Shown piece by piece: positions 13,405 through 21,138 of a stretch of DNA of 34,440 bases. The stretch lies in the NCBI GenBank assembly GCA_002399285.1, contig DHDI01000011.1, positions 1 to 34,440 on the forward strand, written 5' to 3'. The position numbers and the translations under genes are program-made. The first letter of the stretch is position 1; each line of letters starts with the position of its first letter. Source of the DNA: Thermoanaerobacterales bacterium UBA4880. Lineage in GTDB: Bacteria; Bacillota; Thermoanaerobacteria; Thermoanaerobacterales; UBA4877. The notes under the pieces are model-generated. The model was not told where the DNA came from and searched no databases. It saw only the letters and a program-made list of their open reading frames with translations.

Positions 13405-13600
13405 TCCTCTTTTCTTTATATATTTTTTTATTAACAGTAGTAGTAGGGGCTGTGGATTTGTTGAAAACTGTCTCAAATTGATATAAAATGACGCATTGGA
13501 ATGTATAAAAATATGTTAAAATTTCAGTTCTAAATTCACGTATAAAATCATATAATTTTACGATAGGGGAAAATATCTTTTTCCACAGGTGTTATCAACG
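13405..13600. other. oriC: Probable oriC unwinding region between dnaA and dnaN
   Basis: Read on the minus strand towards dnaN, a degenerate DnaA box (AAATCCACA, 13459-13451) is followed by GCCCC, then three CTA trinucleotides (13446-13438), then an AT-only run (about 13434-13415). This is the order described for the basal unwinding system: DnaA box, GC-rich spacer, DnaA-trios, melting region. A further box with one mismatch (TTTTCCACA) lies at 13579-13587 on the plus strand, with TTATCAACG at 13592-13600. The stretch between is AT-rich. Confidence 0.75.
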
Positions 13601-13613
13601 TGTAAACTGTGAA

Positions 13614-14945
13614 TCATTCGCCGAGTATCTCTTTTTTTATGCTCTCGATCGTGGATCTCGTTTCACTGTCATCCTGTATATCCTTGGCTATCTTATCATA
13701 GGAGTGGATGACCGTGGTATGATCCTTTCCGCCGAATTCCTCGCCGATCTTGGGCAGGGACATATCGGTGAGTTCCCTGCACAGATACATGGCCACCTGT
13801 CTGGGTATGGTGAAGTTCCGCGTTCTCTTTTTTGACTTCATATCTTCTATCTTTATGCCATATCTCTTAGCCACGACCTCTTCTATGTAACGGGCGTTTA
13901 TCTCCCTTTTGGCATTCTGCGTCAGAATATCCCGCAGGGCCTCCTCGGCCATTTCAATGGTGATGTCCGTTTCTATAAAGGTGCTGTATGCGGCGACTTT
14001 GATAAGAGCTCCCTCCAGTTCCCTTATGTTCGACTGTATCTGCTTTGCCATATAGACCATGACGTCGTTGGGTACGTCTATGTTTTCCTGCTGCGCCTTT
14101 TTTTTCAATATGGCGATACGGGTCTCAAAATCCGGAGGCTGTATGTCCGCTATAAGGCCCCATTCGAACCGCGATATCAGCCTGTCCTCCAATTGCTGTA
14201 TCTCCTTGGGAGGCCTGTCCGAGGACACCACGATCTGCTTGTTGGATTCATACAGGGTGTTGAAGGTATGGAAGAACTCCTCCTGGGTCCTCTCCTTATC
14301 TCCTATAAACTGGATATCGTCGATGAGGAGAACGTCCACGCTCCTGTACTTGCTTCTGAATTCCTCATTCTTATCGTCTTTTATGGCGTTTATCAGATCG
14401 TTGGTAAATTTTTCAGAGGTAACGTATAGTACCTTCATATTCTTATTGTTGTTCAAAATATGATGTCCTATGGCGTGCATGAGATGGGTCTTTCCCAGGC
14501 CGACGCCTCCGTATATGAACAGAGGATTGTACGCATGAGCGGGGGACTGTGCCACTGCCAGCGATGCGGCATGGGCAAACCTATTGCTGTTGCCTATGAC
14601 AAAGGTGTCGAAGGTATACTTTGGATTTAAAAAATTGATAAGATTATCGGGAAACTCATTGTCTGTCTGACGGTTTTGCTTTTTGTATGCATCCTTATCG
14701 ATCACCTTGACCTCGATGCCATATTTTTTTTCACCGACAGCGTCAATGATATTGGAAAGATATCCAATGTACCTTTCGTTTATCACATTGCATGTAAAGG
14801 AATTGGTAACTCCCAAGGTAACGGTATCCTTATTCATATCCAGCGGTATCAGGAGTTTGAACCATGCATTATAGCTTACCTCCGTAAGCTCGGTTTTTAC
14901 ACGCTTTGTTACCTTGTCCCAAAGGTTTTGAAGCTGTTCGTCCAT
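13614..14945 (-). CDS. dnaA: Chromosomal replication initiator DnaA
   Basis: 443 residues. Domain I is at the N-terminus ([20 protein letters not shown]). The AAA+ domain has Walker [10 protein letters not shown] (146-154) and Walker [10 protein letters not shown]. The C-terminal DNA-binding domain carries the DnaA signature [20 protein letters not shown] followed by [11 protein letters not shown]. It binds DnaA boxes and opens oriC. The start ATG 14945 has GGGGG eight bases upstream. DnaA boxes lie on both sides of the gene, so autoregulation is likely. Confidence 0.98.
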   Translation of the reverse strand: MDEQLQNLWDKVTKRVKTELTEVSYNAWFKLLIPLDMNKDTVTLGVTNSFTCNVINERYIGYLSNIIDAVGEKKYGIEVKVIDKDAYKKQNRQTDNEFPDNLINFLNPKYTFDTFVIGNSNRFAHAASLAVAQSPAHAYNPLFIYGGVGLGKTHLMHAIGHHILNNNKNMKVLYVTSEKFTNDLINAIKDDKNEEFRSKYRSVDVLLIDDIQFIGDKERTQEEFFHTFNTLYESNKQIVVSSDRPPKEIQQLEDRLISRFEWGLIADIQPPDFETRIAILKKKAQQENIDVPNDVMVYMAKQIQSNIRELEGALIKVAAYSTFIETDITIEMAEEALRDILTQNAKREINARYIEEVVAKRYGIKIEDMKSKKRTRNFTIPRQVAMYLCRELTDMSLPKIGEEFGGKDHTTVIHSYDKIAKDIQDDSETRSTIESIKKEILGE

Positions 14946-14972
14946 ATTGCGTCCCCCTATTAAATAATTACG

Positions 14973-14990
14973 GCCTCCTCGCGGGGAGGC
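14973..14990 (-). promoter_or_regulatory. GC-rich hairpin in the dnaA leader
   Basis: GCCTCC and GGAGGC form a 6-bp stem with a 6-base GC-rich loop, about 28 bases upstream of the dnaA start in otherwise AT-rich sequence. It could be a leader hairpin or, read on the plus strand where it is followed by TTTAATT, a weak terminator. Confidence 0.4.
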
Positions 14991-15073
14991 TTTAATTCTG
15001 TGGAAATAATAATCAACAAATTAAAAGGATGCGAATTATATAAAAATCATTATTAACGAAAATGTTTAACAAA

Positions 15074-15155
15074 TTATCCACAAAATTATCAACAACCTGT
15101 GGATAATTTGCTGCGTTAAAAACTTATCCACAGTTATGATACCAAATTATCCACA
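15074..15155. other. oriC: oriC DnaA-box cluster upstream of dnaA
   Basis: Four perfect DnaA boxes (TTATCCACA) lie at 15074-15082 (+), 15098-15106 (-), 15124-15132 (+) and 15147-15155 (+), with a one-mismatch box TTATCAACA at 15086-15094. The adjacent 15001-15070 is AT-rich and holds the presumed dnaA promoter (a TATAAT on the minus strand at 15040-15035). This is the upstream half of a bipartite Firmicute origin. Confidence 0.93.
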
Positions 15156-15180
15156 GATATTCAATATTTGTTTTGCGTCT

Positions 15181-15384
15181 TCAGGCGCCGCATCCATGAC
15201 ATCCGGAGCAATTTCCGCCGCATTCTCCGCCCTTGCGGATGAAATTCATACTCTTGTATACCTGCTTGATATCGTTCGAGCCGCATCGAGGACATTTGAC
15301 CAGGCCGTCTTCCTTGGCCTTGATGCTTACCAATTCGGTAAAACTGTTTCCGCATGATTTGCATACGAAATCATAGTTTGGCAT
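15181..15384 (-). CDS. FmdB-family zinc-ribbon protein
   Basis: 67 residues from ATG 15384, giving the family start MPNYDFVCKSCGNSFTELV. Two CxxC pairs (CKSCG and CPRCGS) form the FmdB/CxxC_CxxC zinc ribbon. The glycine- and cysteine-rich tail (GGECGGNCSGCHGCGA) could bind additional metal. The family is presumed regulatory, but its role is not established. AAGGTG lies just upstream; an ATG at 15390 or GTG at 15393 would add two or three residues. It sits beside the DnaA boxes. Confidence 0.85.
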   Translation of the reverse strand: MPNYDFVCKSCGNSFTELVSIKAKEDGLVKCPRCGSNDIKQVYKSMNFIRKGGECGGNCSGCHGCGA

Positions 15385-15506
15385 TAACATCACCTTCCTT
15401 TAGATTCTTGTAAAAAAATATTTACATAGACTTTTGCCGCAGCATGCTGCTTATCCTTCTCATTTCTCTTTATTAATGAATGCCTCATACCAATTATTAT
15501 ACGATA

Positions 15507-15545
15507 AAAGACGCCTCATTTGTTCATGTAAAATGAGACGTCTTT
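15507..15545 (-). terminator. Terminator of the gntR / DUF5808 operon
   Basis: A 15-bp stem (AAAGACGTCTCATTT with AAATGAGGCGTCTTT on the minus strand, one G-U pair) and a 9-base loop, followed by TTTATCGT, lies 22 bases past the membrane-protein stop. The plus strand also has a T-rich tail. Confidence 0.8.
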
Positions 15546-15567
15546 ATTGTATTGCGTATAAAAAACC

Positions 15568-16935
15568 TTATTTGGACGACCAGCTGCTGATATTGTGATA
15601 TAGGGCGTCGGTCTCAGCTTGGGTTTTGCCGTTTAAGATCACATAACCTGGATCATTGCCCTTCAGCTGCACGACAACGTATCTGTCTACATTATTATAG
15701 ATGTAAAGCATGCAGCTTCCATATCCCTTAAAGGAAAAGTGCCCGTAGCTCTTACTTTGGCCGCCGTATCCGTTTACGCGCGTTCCGTCGGGGGGAAGAT
15801 CATCCCTTATTGTTACGGACTGTACCTCGCTCTTATCGAAAGTCATATCGTACATGGCTGCGTCGACAGTGACCTTTGGGCCGCTCACGGAGACCTGATA
15901 ATCCTTCGATCCCCCATACGCCGTTATGCCTATGATAATGACGAGAAATGCCGTTATGCCGAAACAGATCAGCTTGCCGGCGGGCCTGCCGATATTTATG
16001 GTCCAGCCCATGCCAGCCATCCGCTTTGGTACGAAGAGACGGGGGTCGCCGGGATCGTAATAAAATCCCCATTTCCATAGGATCTGCTGATCCCCCGCAT
16101 TTTCCTGTTCTTCAGGCAGCTCGTCTGCAAATTTTTCCTCCAAACCGCTTATTTTGCTTTGCTGCCATCGGATGATGCCAAACACAGCGGCGAGCAATAC
16201 TATCACGGGCGCCAGTATGGCCAGGCCGTTTTGGGCATACATCATCGACGCGCTGAAAAGCAGCCAGAATACCAGCATCGCCAGTGCGCTGAGCGTGGCC
16301 GCTATGCTGTTTATACGCTCCTCCTGCCGCGCAAACTGCGCGTTTACGGTATTGGAGTGCCGCCCCCGCATTTGATAAAAAAGGTAGACGAAGCTCAGCT
16401 GGCACAAAGGACCTATTAAGCTAAAACCTATCGGATAGATCTGACGCATATTCGTGTGGAAAAGTAAAATTACCGTAGGCAAAAAGTCAAGCAGCAAAAA
16501 CAGCCATACCCAGACGGGCGATATAGCAGATTTTCCGCTGTCCCTTGCGACTTCCAGATCTACCGTCACAATATTTTTCTGCGGGTATATCCAATTATTT
16601 TGTTCCTTTATATGCTGCAGTTTCATCTGATATCGATCGATGACAAGCCAATTGACAAAGAGGTTGGCCATCATCAGCAATATCATGATAAAGTCAGCAT
16701 GGCTGCTGACGGGTTCAACAAACAATAGCAGGCTGCATACTGCGGAAAGCAGCAGAACGAGCCGGCAGGCCTTGGTAAAGGAGACCAGTGTTTTCTCTAT
16801 TTCGTCATGCTGTGAATGTGCCTTTGACAGCACGACTCCCAGTACCTGATGGTCATGATACTGAGCGGAATACAGTGACGAAGCAGTCATTACCCAAAAG
16901 ACAATCCACAATATTATGATATAAGTTACGATCAT
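15568..16935 (-). CDS. Multi-pass membrane protein, DUF5808/DUF1648-like
   Basis: 455 residues with about eight hydrophobic segments. A soluble stretch carries WKWGFYYDPGDPRLFVPKRM and GMGWTINIGRP, the signature of DUF5808-type proteins. After the last membrane segment (near residue 330) there is a C-terminal domain of about 110 residues that resembles a bacterial PH-like fold. The start ATG 16935 has AAGGAGG eight bases upstream and overlaps the gntR stop by 4 bases (ATGA), so the two are coupled. Related proteins often sit next to YtrA-type GntR repressors and may act in envelope or antimicrobial-peptide stress. That role is inference. Confidence 0.8.
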   Translation of the reverse strand: MIVTYIIILWIVFWVMTASSLYSAQYHDHQVLGVVLSKAHSQHDEIEKTLVSFTKACRLVLLLSAVCSLLLFVEPVSSHADFIMILLMMANLFVNWLVIDRYQMKLQHIKEQNNWIYPQKNIVTVDLEVARDSGKSAISPVWVWLFLLLDFLPTVILLFHTNMRQIYPIGFSLIGPLCQLSFVYLFYQMRGRHSNTVNAQFARQEERINSIAATLSALAMLVFWLLFSASMMYAQNGLAILAPVIVLLAAVFGIIRWQQSKISGLEEKFADELPEEQENAGDQQILWKWGFYYDPGDPRLFVPKRMAGMGWTINIGRPAGKLICFGITAFLVIIIGITAYGGSKDYQVSVSGPKVTVDAAMYDMTFDKSEVQSVTIRDDLPPDGTRVNGYGGQSKSYGHFSFKGYGSCMLYIYNNVDRYVVVQLKGNDPGYVILNGKTQAETDALYHNISSWSSK

Positions 16936-17324
16936 GGCAGTACCTCCTTATGCCCATAAATTTTATTTATAAGCAGTAAAATGTGCCTTTCAAGTTCTTG
17001 CTGGGAAACGCCCTTGGTGTATGCTTCAGAGATCAGGAGCATGGCCGTATGGTCAAAATCCATATCCAGAGCATTTTCCTTCGGCTGAAGGCGGTTGACC
17101 TGGGCGCCGTGGCGCCTATCCATCAGTATCACTCCCTCATCCTTCAGCATACCGTATGCCTTGCTGACGGTCATGGGATTGACGCCTATCTCATCTGCAA
17201 GCTGGCGCACGGTGGGAAGCTTGTCGCCGGCCCTCATCTGACCCGTGGCTATTCCGAAGACGATCTGATTGCGTATCTGCTGATAAATGGGAATATTCCC
17301 CGACATATCGATTTTTAATCTCAC
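16932..17324 (-). CDS. GntR-family repressor, YtrA type
   Basis: 130 residues from GTG 17324, which has GGAGGGG eight bases upstream; the frame extends further but that part overlaps the operator. The winged helix-turn-helix reads IPIYQQIRNQIVFGIATGQM, then DKLPTVRQLADEIGVNPMTV. The C-terminal tail is only about 50 residues, typical of the short YtrA subfamily and lacking a ligand domain. It probably represses its own operon through the 33-bp palindrome just upstream. Confidence 0.9.
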   Translation of the reverse strand: MRLKIDMSGNIPIYQQIRNQIVFGIATGQMRAGDKLPTVRQLADEIGVNPMTVSKAYGMLKDEGVILMDRRHGAQVNRLQPKENALDMDFDHTAMLLISEAYTKGVSQQELERHILLLINKIYGHKEVLP

Positions 17325-17340
17325 GTATTCATCCCCTCCG

Positions 17341-17373
17341 TATATTTGTATTACATATTGTAATACAAATATA
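17341..17373. promoter_or_regulatory. GntR operator: 33-bp perfect palindrome
   Basis: Two perfect 15-bp arms (TATATTTGTATTACA and its complement) flank TAT. The site lies 17 bases before the GTG start of gntR and covers the -10 of its promoter, so binding would block transcription. Confidence 0.85.
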
Positions 17374-17386
17374 CATTGACTGTAAA
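17357..17386 (-). promoter_or_regulatory. Probable promoter of the gntR operon
   Basis: On the minus strand TTTACA (17386-17381) and TACAAT (17362-17357) are spaced by 18 bases. The -10 lies inside the palindromic operator. Confidence 0.6.
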
Positions 17387-17480
17387 GCATTTTTGAAAAA
17401 TTTATTTCCTCTATATGTCACTGCATAAAATGCGAGCTGAAAAATCCAAATGTTTTATGTGATCCCTCCGTTATATCTTC

Positions 17481-17509
17481 TTGACACACATAATAAAGCA
17501 GGATATAAT
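17481..17509 (+). promoter_or_regulatory. Sigma-A promoter of rpmH
   Basis: A perfect TTGACA (17481-17486), a 17-base spacer and a perfect TATAAT (17504-17509) lie 44 bases before rpmH. This is the strongest promoter match in the window, as expected for a ribosomal protein gene. Confidence 0.9.
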
Positions 17510-17553
17510 CATTATAGTTATCGTACAGGTTCTAAGCAGGAGGTGTTGTTGCG

Positions 17554-17688
17554 ATGAAAATGACTTTTCAGCCGAAAAAAAGAAAAAGAAGCAGAGTGCA
17601 TGGCTTTAGGAATAGAATGAGCACGGCTAATGGCCGTAAAGTGCTGTCGAAGAGAAGACTTAAAGGGAGAAAGAGACTTTCTGCTTAA
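17554..17688 (+). CDS. rpmH: Ribosomal protein L34 (bL34)
   Basis: 44 residues beginning [18 protein letters not shown] and ending [11 protein letters not shown], the complete, highly basic L34 sequence. It is a structural component of the large ribosomal subunit. AGGAGG precedes the start by about 10 bases. Position next to rnpA is universal in bacteria. Confidence 0.98.
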   Translation: MKMTFQPKKRKRSRVHGFRNRMSTANGRKVLSKRRLKGRKRLSA

Positions 17689-17711
17689 GGCCGCAGTTTA
17701 ACGGCCTTTTT
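17689..17711 (+). terminator. Attenuating terminator between rpmH and rnpA
   Basis: GGCCG ... CGGCC with an 8-base loop is followed directly by TTTTT. The stem is short, so read-through into rnpA is likely; this would give much more L34 message than RNase P protein message. Confidence 0.7.
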
Positions 17712-17731
17712 GTGCATTATGGGGGTCCTTT

Positions 17732-18079
17732 ATGAAATTTACTTTAGGATTGAAGAGAAGCGCAGACTTTAACAGGGCTTACAAAAGAGGCAGATACTAT
17801 GCCGATGATATAATGGTGATATATATTCTCCCTAATAATGGCGATAATAACAGGATAGGTTTTTCCGTCAGCAGGAAGATGGGCAACAGTGTCAAGAGAA
17901 ACAGGATAAAGAGACTGATGAGGGAAAGCTACAGAAGGCTTGAACCCGGCGTCGGTGTGGGATATGATATAGTGGTCGCCGCCAGAAAGATGTCGGCGCA
18001 GGCGGACTATTATATGATGATCCGCAGTATGAAAAGACTTTTAAAAAGATCGGGGATCCTCAGGGAGGCGTTTCATTGA
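17732..18079 (+). CDS. rnpA: Ribonuclease P protein component
   Basis: 115 residues. The family core is present: [20 protein letters not shown] near the N-terminus, [20 protein letters not shown] with the RNR motif, then [20 protein letters not shown]. It assists the RNase P RNA in trimming tRNA 5' ends. GGGGGTCC precedes ATG 17732. It overlaps yidD by 4 bases. Confidence 0.96.
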   Translation: MKFTLGLKRSADFNRAYKRGRYYADDIMVIYILPNNGDNNRIGFSVSRKMGNSVKRNRIKRLMRESYRRLEPGVGVGYDIVVAARKMSAQADYYMMIRSMKRLLKRSGILREAFH

Positions 18080-18285
18080 AAAGGTTTTTAATCGGCCTTG
18101 TTAAACTTTACAGAAAGTTTATCTCTCCTATGAAACCGCCGAGCTGCAGATTTTATCCCACATGTTCCGAGTACGCCTTACAGGCGTTGGAAAAATACGG
18201 AGTTATAAAGGGCTCCTGGCTATCCGTATGGAGGATCTTAAGGTGTAATCCGTGGAACCCAGGCGGATATGACCCGTTAAAATAA
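18076..18285 (+). CDS. yidD: Membrane protein insertion efficiency factor YidD
   Basis: 69 residues with the family signature [20 protein letters not shown] and the end [13 protein letters not shown]. The TTG start at 18076 overlaps the rnpA stop and has GGGAGG eight bases upstream. It is a small membrane-associated helper of YidC, encoded next. Confidence 0.95.
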   Translation: MKRFLIGLVKLYRKFISPMKPPSCRFYPTCSEYALQALEKYGVIKGSWLSVWRILRCNPWNPGGYDPLK

Positions 18286-18310
18286 TTATTGTTTGGGGAG
18301 GTTTTAGAAT

Positions 18311-18946
18311 TTGGGCGGTTTAACTCAGTTCATGGGTACTATTTTCGAATACATTTTTGGATTTACCGGCAGTTATGGCATCGCGATCATAGTTTTTACC
18401 GTGGTCATTAAGCTCATACTGCTTCCGATGACCATGCCGCAGATAAATTCATCCAAGAAAATGCAGGAGATACAGCCTCAGCTTACCAAACTTCAGGAAA
18501 AATATAAGAATGATCCTGAGACAATGAATCAAAAGGTGATGGAGTTATATCAGAAGAATAATATAAACCCGATGGCGGGATGTCTTCCGCTTTTGATACA
18601 GCTTCCGATACTTTGGGCTTTATTTGCCATGTTCCGGGACTATCCGGCTCTTGCCGGCACCGGCTTTTTGTGGCTTACCGACCTTTCCAAGCCCGATAAA
18701 TTATATATTCTTCCGATCCTCTCGGGGGTTACGACATATATCACTTCAGCAATGATAACTCCTAAGGATACACCGTCCAACCAAAAGATGATGAACTACA
18801 TGATGCCCATCATGATCATATGGATGACGATAACTTTGCCGTCAGGTTTGGGGGTGTATTGGGTAGTTAGTAATATTTTCCAGATCATACAGCAATATTT
18901 CACAAATAAAAGGCCGGGAGATGTGAAAGGAGAGACCAACCAATGA
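18311..18946 (+). CDS. yidC: Membrane protein insertase YidC/Oxa1
   Basis: 211 residues with five hydrophobic segments, the short Gram-positive/Clostridia form without the large periplasmic domain. Typical segments are GIAIIVFTVVIKLILLPMTM, then KNNINPMAGCLPLLIQLPIL, and the last helix LPSGLGVYWVVSNIFQIIQQ. It inserts membrane proteins such as the ATP synthase c subunit. The TTG start has GGGGAGG eight bases upstream; an ATG seven codons later has none. It overlaps jag by 4 bases. Confidence 0.95.
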   Translation: MGGLTQFMGTIFEYIFGFTGSYGIAIIVFTVVIKLILLPMTMPQINSSKKMQEIQPQLTKLQEKYKNDPETMNQKVMELYQKNNINPMAGCLPLLIQLPILWALFAMFRDYPALAGTGFLWLTDLSKPDKLYILPILSGVTTYITSAMITPKDTPSNQKMMNYMMPIMIIWMTITLPSGLGVYWVVSNIFQIIQQYFTNKRPGDVKGETNQ

Positions 18947-19572
18947 AGGTTTTAGAAAAGTCAGCTAAAACGGTTGATGAGGCGATAAGACTTTCTTTAG
19001 AAGAGTTGGGAGCTGCGGCAGACGAGGCCGACATTGAGATAATCGACGAGGGCAGCAAGGGTTTGTTCGGCTTTGGCTTTAGAGACGCCAAGGTAAGGGT
19101 AACCGTTCGCTATGATGCCGAAAAGGAAGTAAAAAAATTTCTGCGGGATATCTTGAGGATATTGAATCTGAATGTGGACTTTTTAATAGATTATAACGTT
19201 AATGAGAACGTGATGAAGGTGGATTTTTTCGGCACCAACGTTGGTTTTATCATTGGACACCGCGGCGATATGCTGGACAGCCTCCAGTATCTGTGCTATA
19301 TTGTGGCCAACAAGGAGAGGACCGACAACGGAGTTATTCGTGTGATTATGGATGCCGAGGGATACAGGGAGAAGAGAGAGGCTACTCTCAAGGGCCTGGC
19401 CGAAAGAATGGCCCGAAAGGCCGTCTCCATCCACAAGAATGTGATCCTGGAGCCGATGACTCCGTATGAACGAAAGATAATTCATGAGGCCCTGCAGGAC
19501 GATCCCTTGGTGGAGACATACTCCGTCGGAGAAGACCCGCACAGGAAGGTCGTTATATCCCTGAAGCAATAG
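18943..19572 (+). CDS. jag: RNA-binding protein Jag/KhpB
   Basis: 209 residues with three domains in order: Jag-N (about 1-50, including DEGSKGLFGFGFRDAKVRVT), a type II KH domain (about 80-145, with IIGHRGDMLDSLQYL) and an R3H domain (about 150-209, MTPYERKIIHEALQ). It binds RNA, with KhpA in other Firmicutes, and affects cell division and envelope genes. Start ATG overlaps the yidC stop. Confidence 0.95.
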   Translation: MKVLEKSAKTVDEAIRLSLEELGAAADEADIEIIDEGSKGLFGFGFRDAKVRVTVRYDAEKEVKKFLRDILRILNLNVDFLIDYNVNENVMKVDFFGTNVGFIIGHRGDMLDSLQYLCYIVANKERTDNGVIRVIMDAEGYREKREATLKGLAERMARKAVSIHKNVILEPMTPYERKIIHEALQDDPLVETYSVGEDPHRKVVISLKQ

Positions 19573-19596
19573 CCCAGTATTTATGCTGGGTTTTTT
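19573..19596 (+). terminator. Terminator after jag
   Basis: CCCAG ... CTGGG with an 8-base loop followed by six Ts starts directly at the jag stop. It closes the rpmH-jag unit. Confidence 0.85.
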
Positions 19597-19628
19597 AAAT
19601 TATTTATCATATATCTCGGGTGAAGAAA

Positions 19629-21005
19629 ATGAATGTAACGGATACGATAGCCGCCGTCTCCACTCCTCCAGGCGAAGGCGGAATAGGTATAGTCAGGCTG
19701 AGCGGCGGAAGGGCGATAGACATAGCGGAAAAGTTTTTTGACTCTCCCTCGGGACGGAGTCTGAAAGCTGTAAAGGGCCGCAGTATGACGTACGGACATA
19801 TCATCGATCCGGACAGCGGACGTCCGGTGGACGAGGTGCTGGTGTCGGTAATGCGTGCCCCGCATACGTATACGGCCGAGGATGTGGTGGAGATCAACTG
19901 CCACGGAGGGTTTACCGCCGTAAAATGTGTTTTGGAGCTCTGTTTCAGATTTGGGGCCAGGCCTGCACAGCCGGGCGAATTTACCCGCCGGGCCTTTATA
20001 AACGGCAGGATAGACTTATCACAGGCTGAAGCGGTACTGGGCGTCATAAAGTCCAATTCGCAGGACTCGTTGGAAGCGTCGGCGGCGCAGCTGGAAGGAA
20101 ATATTTCCCGGGAAATTTCGGCTATTAGGTCGCAGTTTGTCGATCTGATAGCTCATATAGACGCCTATGTGGATTTTCCCGACGAGGACGTGGAGGAAAT
20201 TGTCGAACTTCAACCGGGCATTGCCGAATGCATCGGCAGGATCGGCCGGCTGATAGACTCGGCGGGTGTGGGAAAGATACTGCGCGAGGGACTGCGCACC
20301 GTAATAATAGGCAAGCCCAACGTGGGGAAATCCTCGCTGCTCAACGCCCTTCTAAAGGAGGACCGCGCCATAGTGACCGAGGTGCCCGGGACGACAAGGG
20401 ATATCATAGAGGAATATTTGAGCATAGGAGGCGTGCCGGTAAAACTGATGGATACTGCCGGTATCAGGAATACCGCAGACGCCGTGGAGAAGATAGGAGT
20501 GGAAAGATCCAAGAGCCTCATAGGCCGGGCCGATCTGGTGGTGCTGATGTTTGATTCTTCCGCCGAGCTGACCGGGGAGGATATGTCCATAGTTGAACTG
20601 GCAAGGGGGAAAAAGACGGTCGCTCTGCTGAATAAATCAGACCTTGCTCCTGAAATAAGCGAGGATGATATCCGCAATATAATTCCCGACGCCGTGATCA
20701 TAAGGACTTCTTTGAAGGACGGCACCGGGCTGGACGAGCTGACGGATTTCATATACGGTCTCATATACAGCGGCGGGATAAAGGTGAACAGCCCCATCGT
20801 CACCAGCACCAGGCAGCTTGCCTGTCTAAAGAGGGCACGGGACGCGGCGGAGAGCGCTCTGGATACGCTGGCGGACGGAATTCCCGCGGACCTCGTGACG
20901 GTGGATCTCATGAACGCGGTGAATGCTTTGGGCGAGATCACCGGCGAGACGGCCGGGGAAGAGATAATAGACAGGATATTTGAGAATTTCTGCGTGGGTA
21001 AATGA
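19629..21005 (+). CDS. mnmE: tRNA modification GTPase MnmE
   Basis: 458 residues from ATG 19629, which has GGGTGA six bases upstream; GTG 19620 lacks a site. The N-terminal tetrahydrofolate-binding domain begins TDTIAAVSTPPGEGGIGIVR. The inserted GTPase has G1 GKPNVGKSS near residue 228, G2 TTRD and G3 DTAG, with NKSD as G4. The C-terminus ends FCVGK with the conserved cysteine. With MnmG it makes 5-carboxymethylaminomethyl-uridine at tRNA position 34. The coding sequence contains a perfect Noc binding site. Confidence 0.97.
   Translation: MNVTDTIAAVSTPPGEGGIGIVRLSGGRAIDIAEKFFDSPSGRSLKAVKGRSMTYGHIIDPDSGRPVDEVLVSVMRAPHTYTAEDVVEINCHGGFTAVKCVLELCFRFGARPAQPGEFTRRAFINGRIDLSQAEAVLGVIKSNSQDSLEASAAQLEGNISREISAIRSQFVDLIAHIDAYVDFPDEDVEEIVELQPGIAECIGRIGRLIDSAGVGKILREGLRTVIIGKPNVGKSSLLNALLKEDRAIVTEVPGTTRDIIEEYLSIGGVPVKLMDTAGIRNTADAVEKIGVERSKSLIGRADLVVLMFDSSAELTGEDMSIVELARGKKTVALLNKSDLAPEISEDDIRNIIPDAVIIRTSLKDGTGLDELTDFIYGLIYSGGIKVNSPIVTSTRQLACLKRARDAAESALDTLADGIPADLVTVDLMNAVNALGEITGETAGEEIIDRIFENFCVGK
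20103..20116. promoter_or_regulatory. Noc binding site (NBS) inside mnmE
   Basis: ATTTCCCGGGAAAT is an exact match to the 14-bp palindrome bound by B. subtilis Noc. It encodes part of GNISREI in mnmE. A chance match to a fixed 14-mer in 34 kb is very unlikely, and noc itself lies 3.7 kb away. Confidence 0.85.
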
Positions 21006-21087
21006 TGACAGGCAACAGGCTGCAGACAAATAGGCAAATAGTTAGGTTAAGACAAATAAGCAGACCGTGACAAATCGCGCGAGATTA

Positions 21088-21112
21088 GCATCGGCCTGAT
21101 GCAGGTTTTATT
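21088..21112 (+). terminator. Possible weak terminator between mnmE and mnmG
   Basis: GCATC GGCCT GATGC is followed by AGGTTTTATTTT. The stem is only 5 bp, so this is a weak call. Confidence 0.35.
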
Positions 21113-21138
21113 TTCGCATATTGGGACAGGGTGATGTA

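Noticed and set aside
15439..15450. Palindrome GCAGCATGCTGC upstream of the FmdB-like gene
   Set aside because: Perfect but only 12 bp, with no promoter or repeat context to support a function.
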